Assembly: GCA_003487005.1 (NCBI GenBank)
Contig: DNFG01000280.1
Coordinates: 1-12,110 of the forward strand
Length of the DNA stretch: 12,110 nucleotides
Reading direction: 5' to 3'
From: Bryobacterales bacterium
GTDB lineage: Bacteria; Acidobacteriota; Terriglobia; Bryobacterales; Bryobacteraceae
The translations under genes and the position numbers were made by a program. The stretch's first letter is position 1, and each line of letters starts with the position of its first letter. Below, piece by piece: positions 6,412 to 12,110 of the stretch. The notes beneath the pieces are model-generated. The model saw only the letters and a program-made list of their open reading frames with translations, was not told the DNA's origin and ran no database searches.

Positions 6412-6606
6412 TCAGGAAGCGGAGATTCGGAGGTGAAGTCCGTGTGTAGTCCCACCGTGAGAGTCGATGCGAGGGGCGAGCACGTCGAAGAACTGGGAGT
6501 CTCCATGCTGGTACTTGCGGTAGAAGGCGGTCACTCCGGCGAGGATGAAGAGAGGCTGCTGCGGGTTCCGAGGGTTACCGGACTCGTCCAAATAGAGTAG
6601 GTGCAC
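6412..6606 (-). pseudogene. Truncated DUF3800 protein
   Basis: The frame opens with GTG at 6606 and encodes 64 residues. The start, MHLLYLDESGNPRNPQQPLF followed by ILAGVTAF, is the hallmark N-terminus of DUF3800 proteins, which have an RNase-H-like fold and include the conserved D and E of the LDESG strand. Family members are usually 200 residues or more and occur in mobile and defence-related regions. Here the similarity fades after about residue 28, with FDVLAPRI perhaps still related, and the frame stops 37 bp before tpiA. I see no continuation in the remaining space, so this is a decayed fragment rather than a frameshifted gene. A short functional protein is not excluded, since a promoter-like pair lies upstream. 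No Shine-Dalgarno sequence is visible. Confidence 0.6.
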
Positions 6607-6675
6607 AAGAAAAAGGCGGATAAGGGAGGAGGACCTCCGCGGGCCGATGGAGTCGGACCTCTTAACCGCAATTCC

Positions 6676-6703
6676 AGTTTACCCCAGTGAGCCCCGAAGT
6701 CAA
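6676..6703 (-). promoter_or_regulatory. Candidate promoter upstream of DUF3800 fragment and tpiA
   Basis: On the - strand TTGACT (6703-6698) and TAAACT (6681-6676) are 16 nt apart, matching five and four of six consensus bases. Transcription would start near 6669, giving about 60 nt of leader before the DUF3800 fragment and then tpiA. The leader contains near-repeats of GAGGTCC, with no recognised riboswitch. Confidence 0.45.
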
Positions 6704-6712
6704 CAGGGTTGC

Positions 6713-7147
6713 TCAGACGCGGTAGTGGTCGGGGCGCCAGTTCTTGATGGATTGTTTGATGGCTTTGGGGTCGGTGGCGTGGGTGGCGGCGTGGGCGGCG
6801 AGGTTGGGGAATTCGTCGTCGGGGGCGAAGCGGAGGGCGACGATCTGCTTGGGGTGGAGGCGGGGGTCGAGGAGTTTGCCGGTGAGGATGTAGTGGCGGA
6901 GGTTTTCCTCGGCGCGGATGGCGCGGTCCTGGGCCTTGAGGGCGAAGACGCGGCCGAAGATGCCGAGGGCCATGGTGAGCAGGATCAGGACAAAGAGGAG
7001 GGCGGCGCTGTAGAAGCGGGTGTGGTCGCCCCAGGACTGCCAGAGGTTCACGCCCGACCCGATCCAGGTGGCGAACAGGAGGGGGTAGAGGATTTTGTGG
7101 AAGCCGGTATCGAGGCGGGCGTGATTGGCGAAGTTTTGTTCGGGCAT
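6713..7147 (-). CDS. DUF6526-like membrane protein
   Basis: The 144-residue protein has two hydrophobic segments, about residues 18-36 (ILYPLLFATWIGSGVNL) and 46-66 (SAALLFVLILLTMALGIFGR), so it likely spans the inner membrane twice. The features that I recall from DUF6526 proteins are present: the ANHARLD start, RVFALKAQDRAIRAEE after the second helix, LHPKQIVALRFAPDDEFP, and the C-terminal KAIKQSIKNWRPDHYRV. Function is unknown. Its ATG (7147-7145) directly follows the bacilliredoxin stop codon on the - strand with no gap, so translation is probably coupled. No ribosome binding site of its own is needed under that reading. A link with thiol redox biology is suggested only by this position. 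Confidence 0.8.
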   Translation of the reverse strand: MPEQNFANHARLDTGFHKILYPLLFATWIGSGVNLWQSWGDHTRFYSAALLFVLILLTMALGIFGRVFALKAQDRAIRAEENLRHYILTGKLLDPRLHPKQIVALRFAPDDEFPNLAAHAATHATDPKAIKQSIKNWRPDHYRV

Positions 7148-7585
7148 TCAGGCGCTCTGGGGGGTGCAGAACTGGTCGAAGGCTTTGGTGATGTCGGCGG
7201 CGATATCGGGGGCCTGGCGGGATTCGATCTGGAAGCGGTGCATGGCCCAGACGGGTTTGCCGTCGCGGAAGAGGGCGAAGGAGGGGGAGGAGGGGGGGAC
7301 GCCGGCACCGGCGAGGTGTTTATCGCGGAGGTGCTGGACGGCTTCGACATCGCCGCCGGCGAAGACGGTGACGGCGGAATCGGGGCGGTTGGCGTGCTGG
7401 AGGGCGAGGCCGACGGCGGGGCGGGCCTTGGAGGCGGCGCAACCGCAGACGGAGTTGGTGACGACGAGGACGGTGCCGTGGGAGGCGATGGCGGCGTCGA
7501 GTTCTTCGGGGGTCCGGGTCTCCTGGACGCCGTACTGAGTGATGTCGGCGCGCATCGGGATGAGAAGGGGTTCAGGGTATGCCAT
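7148..7585 (-). CDS. Bacilliredoxin (BrxA/BrxB family)
   Basis: The 145-residue protein matches the BrxA/BrxB (YphP/YqiW, formerly DUF1094) family over its length. The thioredoxin-like fold carries the family CGC motif in TNSVCGCAASKARPAV: C47 is the attacking cysteine and C49 the second. Bacilliredoxins remove bacillithiol from oxidised protein thiols in the cytoplasm. VTVFAGGD, SSPSFALFRDGKPVWAMHRF and the end DITKAFDQFC also fit. A bacilliredoxin implies that the host makes bacillithiol; no biosynthesis gene (bshA, bshB, bshC) is in the window. The ATG at 7585 has no Shine-Dalgarno sequence. The gene lies 42 bp after the glycosyltransferase stop codon and abuts the DUF6526-like gene. Confidence 0.92.
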   Translation of the reverse strand: MAYPEPLLIPMRADITQYGVQETRTPEELDAAIASHGTVLVVTNSVCGCAASKARPAVGLALQHANRPDSAVTVFAGGDVEAVQHLRDKHLAGAGVPPSSPSFALFRDGKPVWAMHRFQIESRQAPDIAADITKAFDQFCTPQSA

Positions 7586-7627
7586 AGATATTCAGCTAAC
7601 AAGGATGCAGGGCGAAGGGGTGAAGAT

Positions 7628-8353
7628 TCAGCGATAAAGGCCGCGGAGGTCATTACGGCGGACTTCTAGCGGGTCGAGGAAGGCCTGGAGGCCGTTCCAG
7701 AGGCTGACCTTGGTGCCTTCGACGTTATTCCAGCGGACTGGGACTTCGAGGATGCGGAATTGGTGTTTCTTGGCGATGAAGAGGATTTCGACGTCGAAGC
7801 CGAAGCCTTCGATGCGTTGACGGGCGGCGACGGCGGCGGCGGCGGGGCGGCTGAAGAGTTTGAAGCCGCACTGGGTGTCGCGGTAGGGGAGGCCGGTGAT
7901 AAGGCGCATGACGAGGTTGAAGAACTTGCCGCTGGTCTCACGGAAGACGGACTGGTGGACGCCGATGAGGGAGCGGTCGAGGGCGCGGGAGCCGATGGCG
8001 CCGTCGGCTTTCTGGGATTGGACGGCGGCCCAGAGTTTGTTGAGTTCGTCGATGGGGGCGGAGAGGTCGGCGTCGGAGAAGAGGATCCAGTCGCCCTGGG
8101 CTTTTTGCATGCCGTGGCGGACGGCATAGCCTTTGCCGCGGTTGCCGGGGTTTTCGAGGAGGCGGACGCGGGGGTCGCGGGCGGCGAAATCGCGGACGAC
8201 CTGGGCGGTGGCGTCGCGAGAGCCGTCGTTGACGACGAGAACTTCGGCGAAGGCGGGGGAGAGGGTATCGAGGAAGGCGGCGACGGTGACGAGGGTGGCG
8301 GGCAGGCGCTGCTGCTCGTTGTAGGCCGGGATGATGATGGAAAGCGAGTCCAA
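7628..8353 (-). CDS. Glycosyltransferase family 2, polyprenyl-phosphate glucosyltransferase-like
   Basis: The 241-residue protein is a GT-A fold glycosyltransferase. It has IIIPAYNE (6-13), VVNDGSRD (40-47, D43 binding the nucleotide), GNRGKGYAVRHG (70-81), the metal-binding DAD in LFSDADLS (D94, D96), the acceptor-side DTQCGFKLF and GFGFDVEILF near the end. The order and spacing match dolichyl-phosphate beta-glucosyltransferase-like enzymes, which transfer a hexose from a nucleotide sugar to a lipid phosphate. No membrane segment follows, so it is probably peripheral at the inner membrane. The start is TTG at 8353; an upstream in-frame stop leaves only rarer ATT/ATA alternatives. A perfect TATAAT ends 7 nt before this TTG and no Shine-Dalgarno sequence is present, which points to a leaderless transcript. 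Donor and acceptor cannot be deduced. Confidence 0.88.
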   Translation of the reverse strand: MDSLSIIIPAYNEQQRLPATLVTVAAFLDTLSPAFAEVLVVNDGSRDATAQVVRDFAARDPRVRLLENPGNRGKGYAVRHGMQKAQGDWILFSDADLSAPIDELNKLWAAVQSQKADGAIGSRALDRSLIGVHQSVFRETSGKFFNLVMRLITGLPYRDTQCGFKLFSRPAAAAVAARQRIEGFGFDVEILFIAKKHQFRILEVPVRWNNVEGTKVSLWNGLQAFLDPLEVRRNDLRGLYR

Positions 8354-8360
8354 GCAGCCA

Positions 8361-8368
8361 ATTATAAT
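8361..8368. promoter_or_regulatory. Palindromic bidirectional -10 box between GT2 gene and lysS
   Basis: ATTATAAT is its own reverse complement, so it holds TATAAT on both strands: 8366-8361 on - and 8363-8368 on +. On - it lies 7 nt before the TTG start of the glycosyltransferase; on + it lies 25 nt before the proposed lysS start. No convincing -35 box is seen on either side. Confidence 0.5.
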
Positions 8369-8380
8369 GGAGGTTTACCC

Positions 8381-8386
8381 AAGGAG
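8381..8386 (+). promoter_or_regulatory. Ribosome binding site deciding the lysS start
   Basis: AAGGAG lies 7 nt before the TTG at 8394. It is the only good Shine-Dalgarno sequence near the lysS 5' end, and it favours this TTG over the upstream in-frame ATG codons at 8331, 8334, 8337 and 8367, which lack one; the last overlaps the -10 box. Confidence 0.65.
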
Positions 8387-8393
8387 TCCCCGG

Positions 8394-9908
8394 TTGTCCC
8401 TCGAACAGGAATTGTTTGACCAGCGCTTTGCGCGGATTCGCGAGATTGAAGCGTTGGGTTACAAGGCTTACGGCCATCGATACGAGCCCACGCACACGCT
8501 GCCGGCGATTCTGGCGGGGTGGCAGGAGAAGACGGGCGAGGAGTTGGAGGCGGAGAAGCCGGCGGTGCGGATTGCGGGGCGGATCAAGACGATCCGGCGG
8601 ATGGGCAAGGCGGGGTTTCTGCACGTGCAGCAGGCGGGCGCGGCGCTGCAGATTTACGTGCGGAAGGATGTGGTGAGCGAGACGGAGTACGCGCTGTATC
8701 AGTTGCTGGACCTGGGCGACATTATTGGGGTGGAAGGGTATCTGTTCCGGACGCGGACGGGCGAATTGTCGGTGCATGTGGAAAAGCTGGCGTTTTTGTC
8801 CAAGAATCTGCTGGGGATGCCGGAGAAGTATCACGGCCTGGAGGATGTGGAGATCCGGTACCGGCAGCGGTATCTGGATCTGATTGCGAATCCGGAGGTG
8901 CAACAGGCGTTCGAGACGCGGGCGCGGGTGGTGCGCAGTTTCCGGCGGCAACTGGAGGAGCGGGGCTTCATCGAGGTGGAGACGCCGATGATGCAGTCGT
9001 TGTACGGGGGGGCGGCGGCGCGGCCGTTCGTGACGCATCACAACACGCTGGACATTGACCTGTATTTGCGGATTGCGCCGGAGTTGTATTTAAAGAGGCT
9101 GGTGGCGGGCGGGATGGAGCGGGTGTTCGAGATCAACCGGAACTTCCGGAATGAAGGGATCTCGACGCGGCACAATCCGGAGTTCACGATGCTGGAGTTT
9201 TATCAGGCGTATGCGGACTACCGGGATCTGATTGAGCTGTCGCGGCAGTTGCTGAAGCAGGTGGCACTGGACGCGACGGGGAACACGGTGGTGGAGTACC
9301 TGGGGCAGCAACTGGATTTCGGGAACGTGCGGACGTACACGATTCGCGAGGCGGTGGTGGAGTTCTGGAAAGGCGGCGACAAGCTGACGCTGGACCAGGT
9401 GAAGGATCCGGCATGGCTGGCGCAACATTCGACGAAGGGGACGGCGGGCGAACAACTGGTGGATATTTTCGAGCGGCATTGCGAGGACGCGCTGGTGCAG
9501 CCGACGATCATCTATGAATACCCGGTGGAGGTCTCGCCGCTGGCGAAGCAGAACGCGGAGGATCCGTCGATGACGGACCGGTTCGAGATCTTCGCGGCGG
9601 GGATGGAGATCGGGAATGCGTTCACGGAGTTGAACGATCCGGAAGAGCAGCGGCGGCGGTTTGAGATGCAGTTGAGCATGCGCGAGAAGGGCGATGAAGA
9701 GGCGCATCAGATGGACGAAGATTATCTGCGGGCGCTGTGCTACGGGTTGCCGCCGACGGGGGGCGAGGGGATCGGGATCGACCGGGTGACGATGCTGATG
9801 ACGGGAGCGAAGTCGATCCGGGACGTGATACTGTTCCCGCTGCTGCGGCCGGAAGGGCCGATCGGCATTGCGGACTGGCTGCGGAGCGCGGCGGAACGGC
9901 AGGGCTAG
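8394..9908 (+). CDS. lysS: Lysyl-tRNA synthetase, class II
   Basis: LysRS charges tRNA-Lys with lysine in the cytoplasm. With the TTG start the protein has 504 residues, normal for bacterial LysS. The N-terminal OB-fold anticodon-binding domain (about 55-150) includes AGRIKTIRRMGKAGF and GYLFRTRTGELSVHV. The class II catalytic domain follows: motif 1 near GFIEVETPMM (191-200), then GGAAARPFVTHHN, motif 2 with FEINRNFRNEGISTRHNPEF (245-264) and motif 3 with GGEGIGIDRVTMLMTG (456-471). All three motifs look intact. SLEQELFDQR after the start matches the common N-terminus, and AAGGAG 7 nt upstream supports the TTG. The permease gene begins 6 bp after the stop codon, so both are probably one transcript, with the -10 box at 8363-8368. 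Confidence 0.97.
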   Translation: MSLEQELFDQRFARIREIEALGYKAYGHRYEPTHTLPAILAGWQEKTGEELEAEKPAVRIAGRIKTIRRMGKAGFLHVQQAGAALQIYVRKDVVSETEYALYQLLDLGDIIGVEGYLFRTRTGELSVHVEKLAFLSKNLLGMPEKYHGLEDVEIRYRQRYLDLIANPEVQQAFETRARVVRSFRRQLEERGFIEVETPMMQSLYGGAAARPFVTHHNTLDIDLYLRIAPELYLKRLVAGGMERVFEINRNFRNEGISTRHNPEFTMLEFYQAYADYRDLIELSRQLLKQVALDATGNTVVEYLGQQLDFGNVRTYTIREAVVEFWKGGDKLTLDQVKDPAWLAQHSTKGTAGEQLVDIFERHCEDALVQPTIIYEYPVEVSPLAKQNAEDPSMTDRFEIFAAGMEIGNAFTELNDPEEQRRRFEMQLSMREKGDEEAHQMDEDYLRALCYGLPPTGGEGIGIDRVTMLMTGAKSIRDVILFPLLRPEGPIGIADWLRSAAERQG

Positions 9909-9914
9909 AAGGCG

Positions 9915-11132
9915 ATGACGCGGGCCTTCGAAGTGTTCGTGGCCGCGCGCTATCTGAGGGCGAAGCGAAGGCAGGCGTTCATCTCGGTGATCACGGTGAT
10001 CAGCGTGCTGGGTGTGGCGGCGGGGGTGATGGCGCTGGTGATTGCGATTGCGGTGAACAACGGATTCCGGAACAGCCTGGAACGCAATTTGTTGGGGGCG
10101 ACGCCGCACGTGGTGCTGCTGGAGAAGGCGCCATCAGGGGGGATCGAGGAGTGGCGTGCGCTGGCGGAGCGGTTGGAGGGGTTGGAGGGGGTGGAGCAGG
10201 CGTCGCCGGCGTTGTATGGGAAGGTGTTGCTGAGCGGGCCGCTGCAGTCGTCGGAAAGCACTTTGAAGGGGGTGCCGCTGGAGCGGATGGGGATGATGAA
10301 GGGGTTCTTGAGGGAGGGGTCGATCGAGGCGCTCAAAGAGCCGCGAACGATTCTGCTGGGGACGCAACTGGCGCGGCGGACGGGGATGCTGCTGAATTCG
10401 TGGGTGACGCTGGTGAGCCCGCAGGGCGAGATGACGCCGTTCGGACCGCGGGCGCTACAGGTGCGGTACCGGGTGGTGGGGCTGTTTGAGAGCGGGTTTT
10501 ACGATCTGGACAATCACTTCGCGTTCGTGTCGCTGGATGCGGCGCAGGCGCTGTTTCAGACCGGCGACGTAGTGAACGCGCTGGAGATGCGGATCAAGGA
10601 TCTGCGGTCGGCGCCGGCGATTGCGGCGGAGGCGGAGAAGGTGGGGGGCGAGGCGCTGGGAGCGACGCACTGGATGGAACAGAACCGGCAGATGCTCGGG
10701 GCGCTGGAACTGGAGAAGCGGGTGTCGGTGATCACGATCAGCCTGATTCAGCTGATCGCGGCATTGAACATATTGACGGCGCTGGTGATGTCGGTGATGG
10801 AGAAGAAGCGGGACATCGCGGTGCTGGTGTCGATGGGGGCGCGACGGGCGCAGATCGCGCGGATCTTCATCGCGCAGGGGTTGATGATCGGGGTGACGGG
10901 GCTGGTGTTGGGATTGGCGCTGGGGTATGGATTGAGTTTCATGGCGGACGCGCAGCAGTGGATTGCGCTGGATGAAGAGGTGTATTCGATGAGCTATGTG
11001 CCATTTGAGCCGCGGGCGTGGGACGCGCTGTGGATCACGGCGATGGCGTTGGGGGTGAGTTTTCTGGCGACGCTGTATCCGGCGCGGGCGGCGGCACGGA
11101 TCCTGCCGGTGGAGACACTGCGTTACGAGTGA
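9915..11132 (+). CDS. LolC/LolE-type ABC transporter permease
   Basis: The 405-residue protein has the four-helix layout of LolC/LolE lipoprotein-release permeases: helix 1 at about 22-48 (FISVITVISVLGVAAGVMAL), a periplasmic domain of about 50-265 with NGFRNSLERNLLGATPHVV, then helices at about 272-295, 316-343 and 370-390. The cytoplasmic coupling stretch MEKKRDIAVLVSMGARRAQI (295-314) is diagnostic for the FtsX/MacB-type domain that meets the ATPase. Such permeases with the ATPase LolD extract lipoproteins from the inner membrane for transfer to the outer membrane. A lysS-lolC-lolD order is common in several Gram-negative groups, but no lolD follows here: the next gene is a convergent channel gene. 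The ATG lies 6 bp after the lysS stop codon with only a weak AAGG before it. A single LolF-like permease acting as a homodimer is possible. Confidence 0.9.
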   Translation: MTRAFEVFVAARYLRAKRRQAFISVITVISVLGVAAGVMALVIAIAVNNGFRNSLERNLLGATPHVVLLEKAPSGGIEEWRALAERLEGLEGVEQASPALYGKVLLSGPLQSSESTLKGVPLERMGMMKGFLREGSIEALKEPRTILLGTQLARRTGMLLNSWVTLVSPQGEMTPFGPRALQVRYRVVGLFESGFYDLDNHFAFVSLDAAQALFQTGDVVNALEMRIKDLRSAPAIAAEAEKVGGEALGATHWMEQNRQMLGALELEKRVSVITISLIQLIAALNILTALVMSVMEKKRDIAVLVSMGARRAQIARIFIAQGLMIGVTGLVLGLALGYGLSFMADAQQWIALDEEVYSMSYVPFEPRAWDALWITAMALGVSFLATLYPARAAARILPVETLRYE

Positions 11133-12033
11133 TGCCGTAGCGGGCGAGGGCGGCATCGAGAGTGAGGACACCGAGGAGGCGGCTTTCGTCGCGGCGGTCG
11201 ACGATGGGGACGGCGGGATGGCGGCCGAGCAGGGGGAGAGCGGCTTCGAGAGATTGATCGGCGTAGAGGCAGGGGACGGGGTCGCCGGGGTGGTCGGCGG
11301 CGGGTTCGGTGCGCCAGCGGCGGGGGCCGCACCAGATGAGGTGGTGGTGGGGGAGGCTGGAGGGGGTTTGCATGGCATCTTCGACGCGCCATGAGCGTTG
11401 TTCGCGGATTTCCTCCTGGGAATCGAGGCGGATGCCTTCGAAGCCGGCGATTTTGTCAAAGAAGGGGATGGGCTGGAGGCGGCGGGAGATGATGTAGGCG
11501 AGCATATTGGCGACCATGACGGGGGCGATGATCTTATAGCTGGCGCTGACTTCGAAGACCATGAAGACGCTGGTCATGGGGGCACGAAAGACGCCGGCGA
11601 AGAAGGCGCCCATGCCGACGAGGACGAAGACGGAGTCGGGGCTGATGGGCATGGGCCAGAAGAGGCGGGCGAGGCCGCCGAGGCCGCCGCCGACCATGGC
11701 GCCGATGAAGAGGGTGGGGGCGAACATGCCTCCGGGGACGCCGGCGGAGAAGCAGGCGGTGGTGGCGAGCATCTTGAGGAGGCCGATGGCAATGAGGATC
11801 TGCCAGGTGTAACGGCCGTGGAGCGCGCCATCGACGGGGCCATAGCCGGCGCCGAGAATTTCGGGGAGCCAGAGGCCGATGATGCCGACAAGGAGTCCGG
11901 CGAGGGCGGGTTTGACGAGGGTGAGGCGGGTGCTGGATATGGCCTGAATGCGGCCGCGAATGGCGATGATGGTACGGGTGAAGAGGGTGGCGAGAAGGCC
12001 GGCGGCGAGACCGATGACGGCGAAGACGGCCAT
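11035..12033 (-). CDS. CLC-family chloride channel/transporter with CBS region, 5' end missing
   Basis: 332 residues of a CLC protein are readable in one frame, counted from the Met at 12033. GVPGGMFAPTLFIGA (98-111) contains the GxFxP anion-selectivity motif of helix N-type CLC signatures, and GMGAFFAGVFRAPMTSVFMV (140-159) is the next conserved helix. Helices continue to about 187. A cytoplasmic part with VEDAMQTP (217-224) and HPAVPIVDRRDESRLLGVLT (272-291) resembles a CBS region. The GSGIP motif and the first half of the channel are absent because the gene runs off the right edge. The Met at 12033 is not the true start: HPSE precedes it in frame (to 12045) as in homologues, and then a 65-bp tandem duplication shifts the frame. 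Residues 301-332, rich in Pro and Ser, are antisense to the end of the permease gene. Confidence 0.85.
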   Translation of the reverse strand: MAVFAVIGLAAGLLATLFTRTIIAIRGRIQAISSTRLTLVKPALAGLLVGIIGLWLPEILGAGYGPVDGALHGRYTWQILIAIGLLKMLATTACFSAGVPGGMFAPTLFIGAMVGGGLGGLARLFWPMPISPDSVFVLVGMGAFFAGVFRAPMTSVFMVFEVSASYKIIAPVMVANMLAYIISRRLQPIPFFDKIAGFEGIRLDSQEEIREQRSWRVEDAMQTPSSLPHHHLIWCGPRRWRTEPAADHPGDPVPCLYADQSLEAALPLLGRHPAVPIVDRRDESRLLGVLTLDAALARYGITRNAVSPPAGSVPPPAPDTASPENSPPTPSP

Positions 12034-12110
12034 CTCGGAGGGGTGAAGAGGGTGGCGAGAAGGCCGGCGGCGAGACCGATGACGGCGAAGACGGCCATCT
12101 CGGAGGGGTG
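11976..12110. repeat. 65-bp tandem repeat at the window edge
   Basis: Unit 1 (11976-12040) and unit 2 (12041-12105) are identical by eye, and the first 5 bases of a third (GGGTG, 12106-12110) end the window. Each unit starts with GGGTGAAGAGGGTGG. The unit encodes MAVFAVIGLAAGLLATLFT of the channel on the - strand; 65 is not a multiple of 3, so a second unit shifts the frame. GGGTG flanks the unit, fitting slippage between short direct repeats. It could equally be an assembly artefact if the window ends at a contig end. Confidence 0.9.

Noticed and set aside
7666..8361. Frame on - starting at TTG 8361, overlapping the glycosyltransferase gene
   Set aside because: The product is Ser/Pro/Ala-rich without motifs; the other frame holds the full GT2 motif set.
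1..12110. CRISPR arrays, insertion sequences, tRNA or rRNA genes
   Set aside because: I saw no spaced direct repeats, transposase, terminal inverted repeats or tRNA-like cloverleaf. The only repeat is the 65-bp tandem at the right edge.

Overview
The window looks like a stretch of a high-GC Gram-negative chromosome. An acidobacterium of the Solibacter/Bryobacter/Paludibaculum type is my best guess, from a Tat-exported nucleoside hydrolase, a bacilliredoxin, a LolC/E-type permease (implying an outer membrane) and very high GC with strand-specific codon use. This placement is inference from gene content; there is no rRNA or other marker here. The + strand is G-rich throughout. Genes on + end most codons in G and genes on - end most codons in C, so the same strand bias runs through both gene sets.

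Left part (1-671): the 5' end of a secreted SH3/NlpC-type peptidase gene runs off the left edge on the - strand. Behind it is about 480 bp without a credible protein gene. That stretch holds two + strand units, each ending in a perfect GC-rich hairpin followed by a T-run. The units share their 3' modules: an ACCTCCTG-loop stem, then the terminator at the same distance. I read them as tandem paralogous small RNAs, the main candidate for something undescribed.

Region 689-2630 (- strand): a probable operon of an SPL-family radical SAM protein followed 16 bp later by a Tat-exported nucleoside hydrolase. Region 2739-5568 (+ strand): a 685-residue secreted protein with PA-IL-like, LssY_C-like and alpha/beta-hydrolase-like parts; a VapB-type antitoxin whose toxin is reduced to a 13-codon stub; and a YjbQ-family protein.

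Region 5619-8353 (- strand): a glycosyltransferase family 2 gene, a bacilliredoxin gene directly abutting a DUF6526-type membrane protein gene, then a truncated DUF3800 gene and tpiA behind their own candidate promoter. Divergent from this block are lysS and a LolC/E-type permease gene (+, 8394-11132), probably one transcript. A palindromic ATTATAAT between the glycosyltransferase and lysS can act as a -10 box in both directions.

Right edge (11035-12110): a CLC chloride channel gene with a CBS region, on -, converges on the permease gene and overlaps its last 98 bp. A 65-bp tandem duplication at the window end breaks its reading frame. Several genes have no Shine-Dalgarno sequence but a -10-like box 6-7 nt before the start codon, suggesting leaderless mRNAs.
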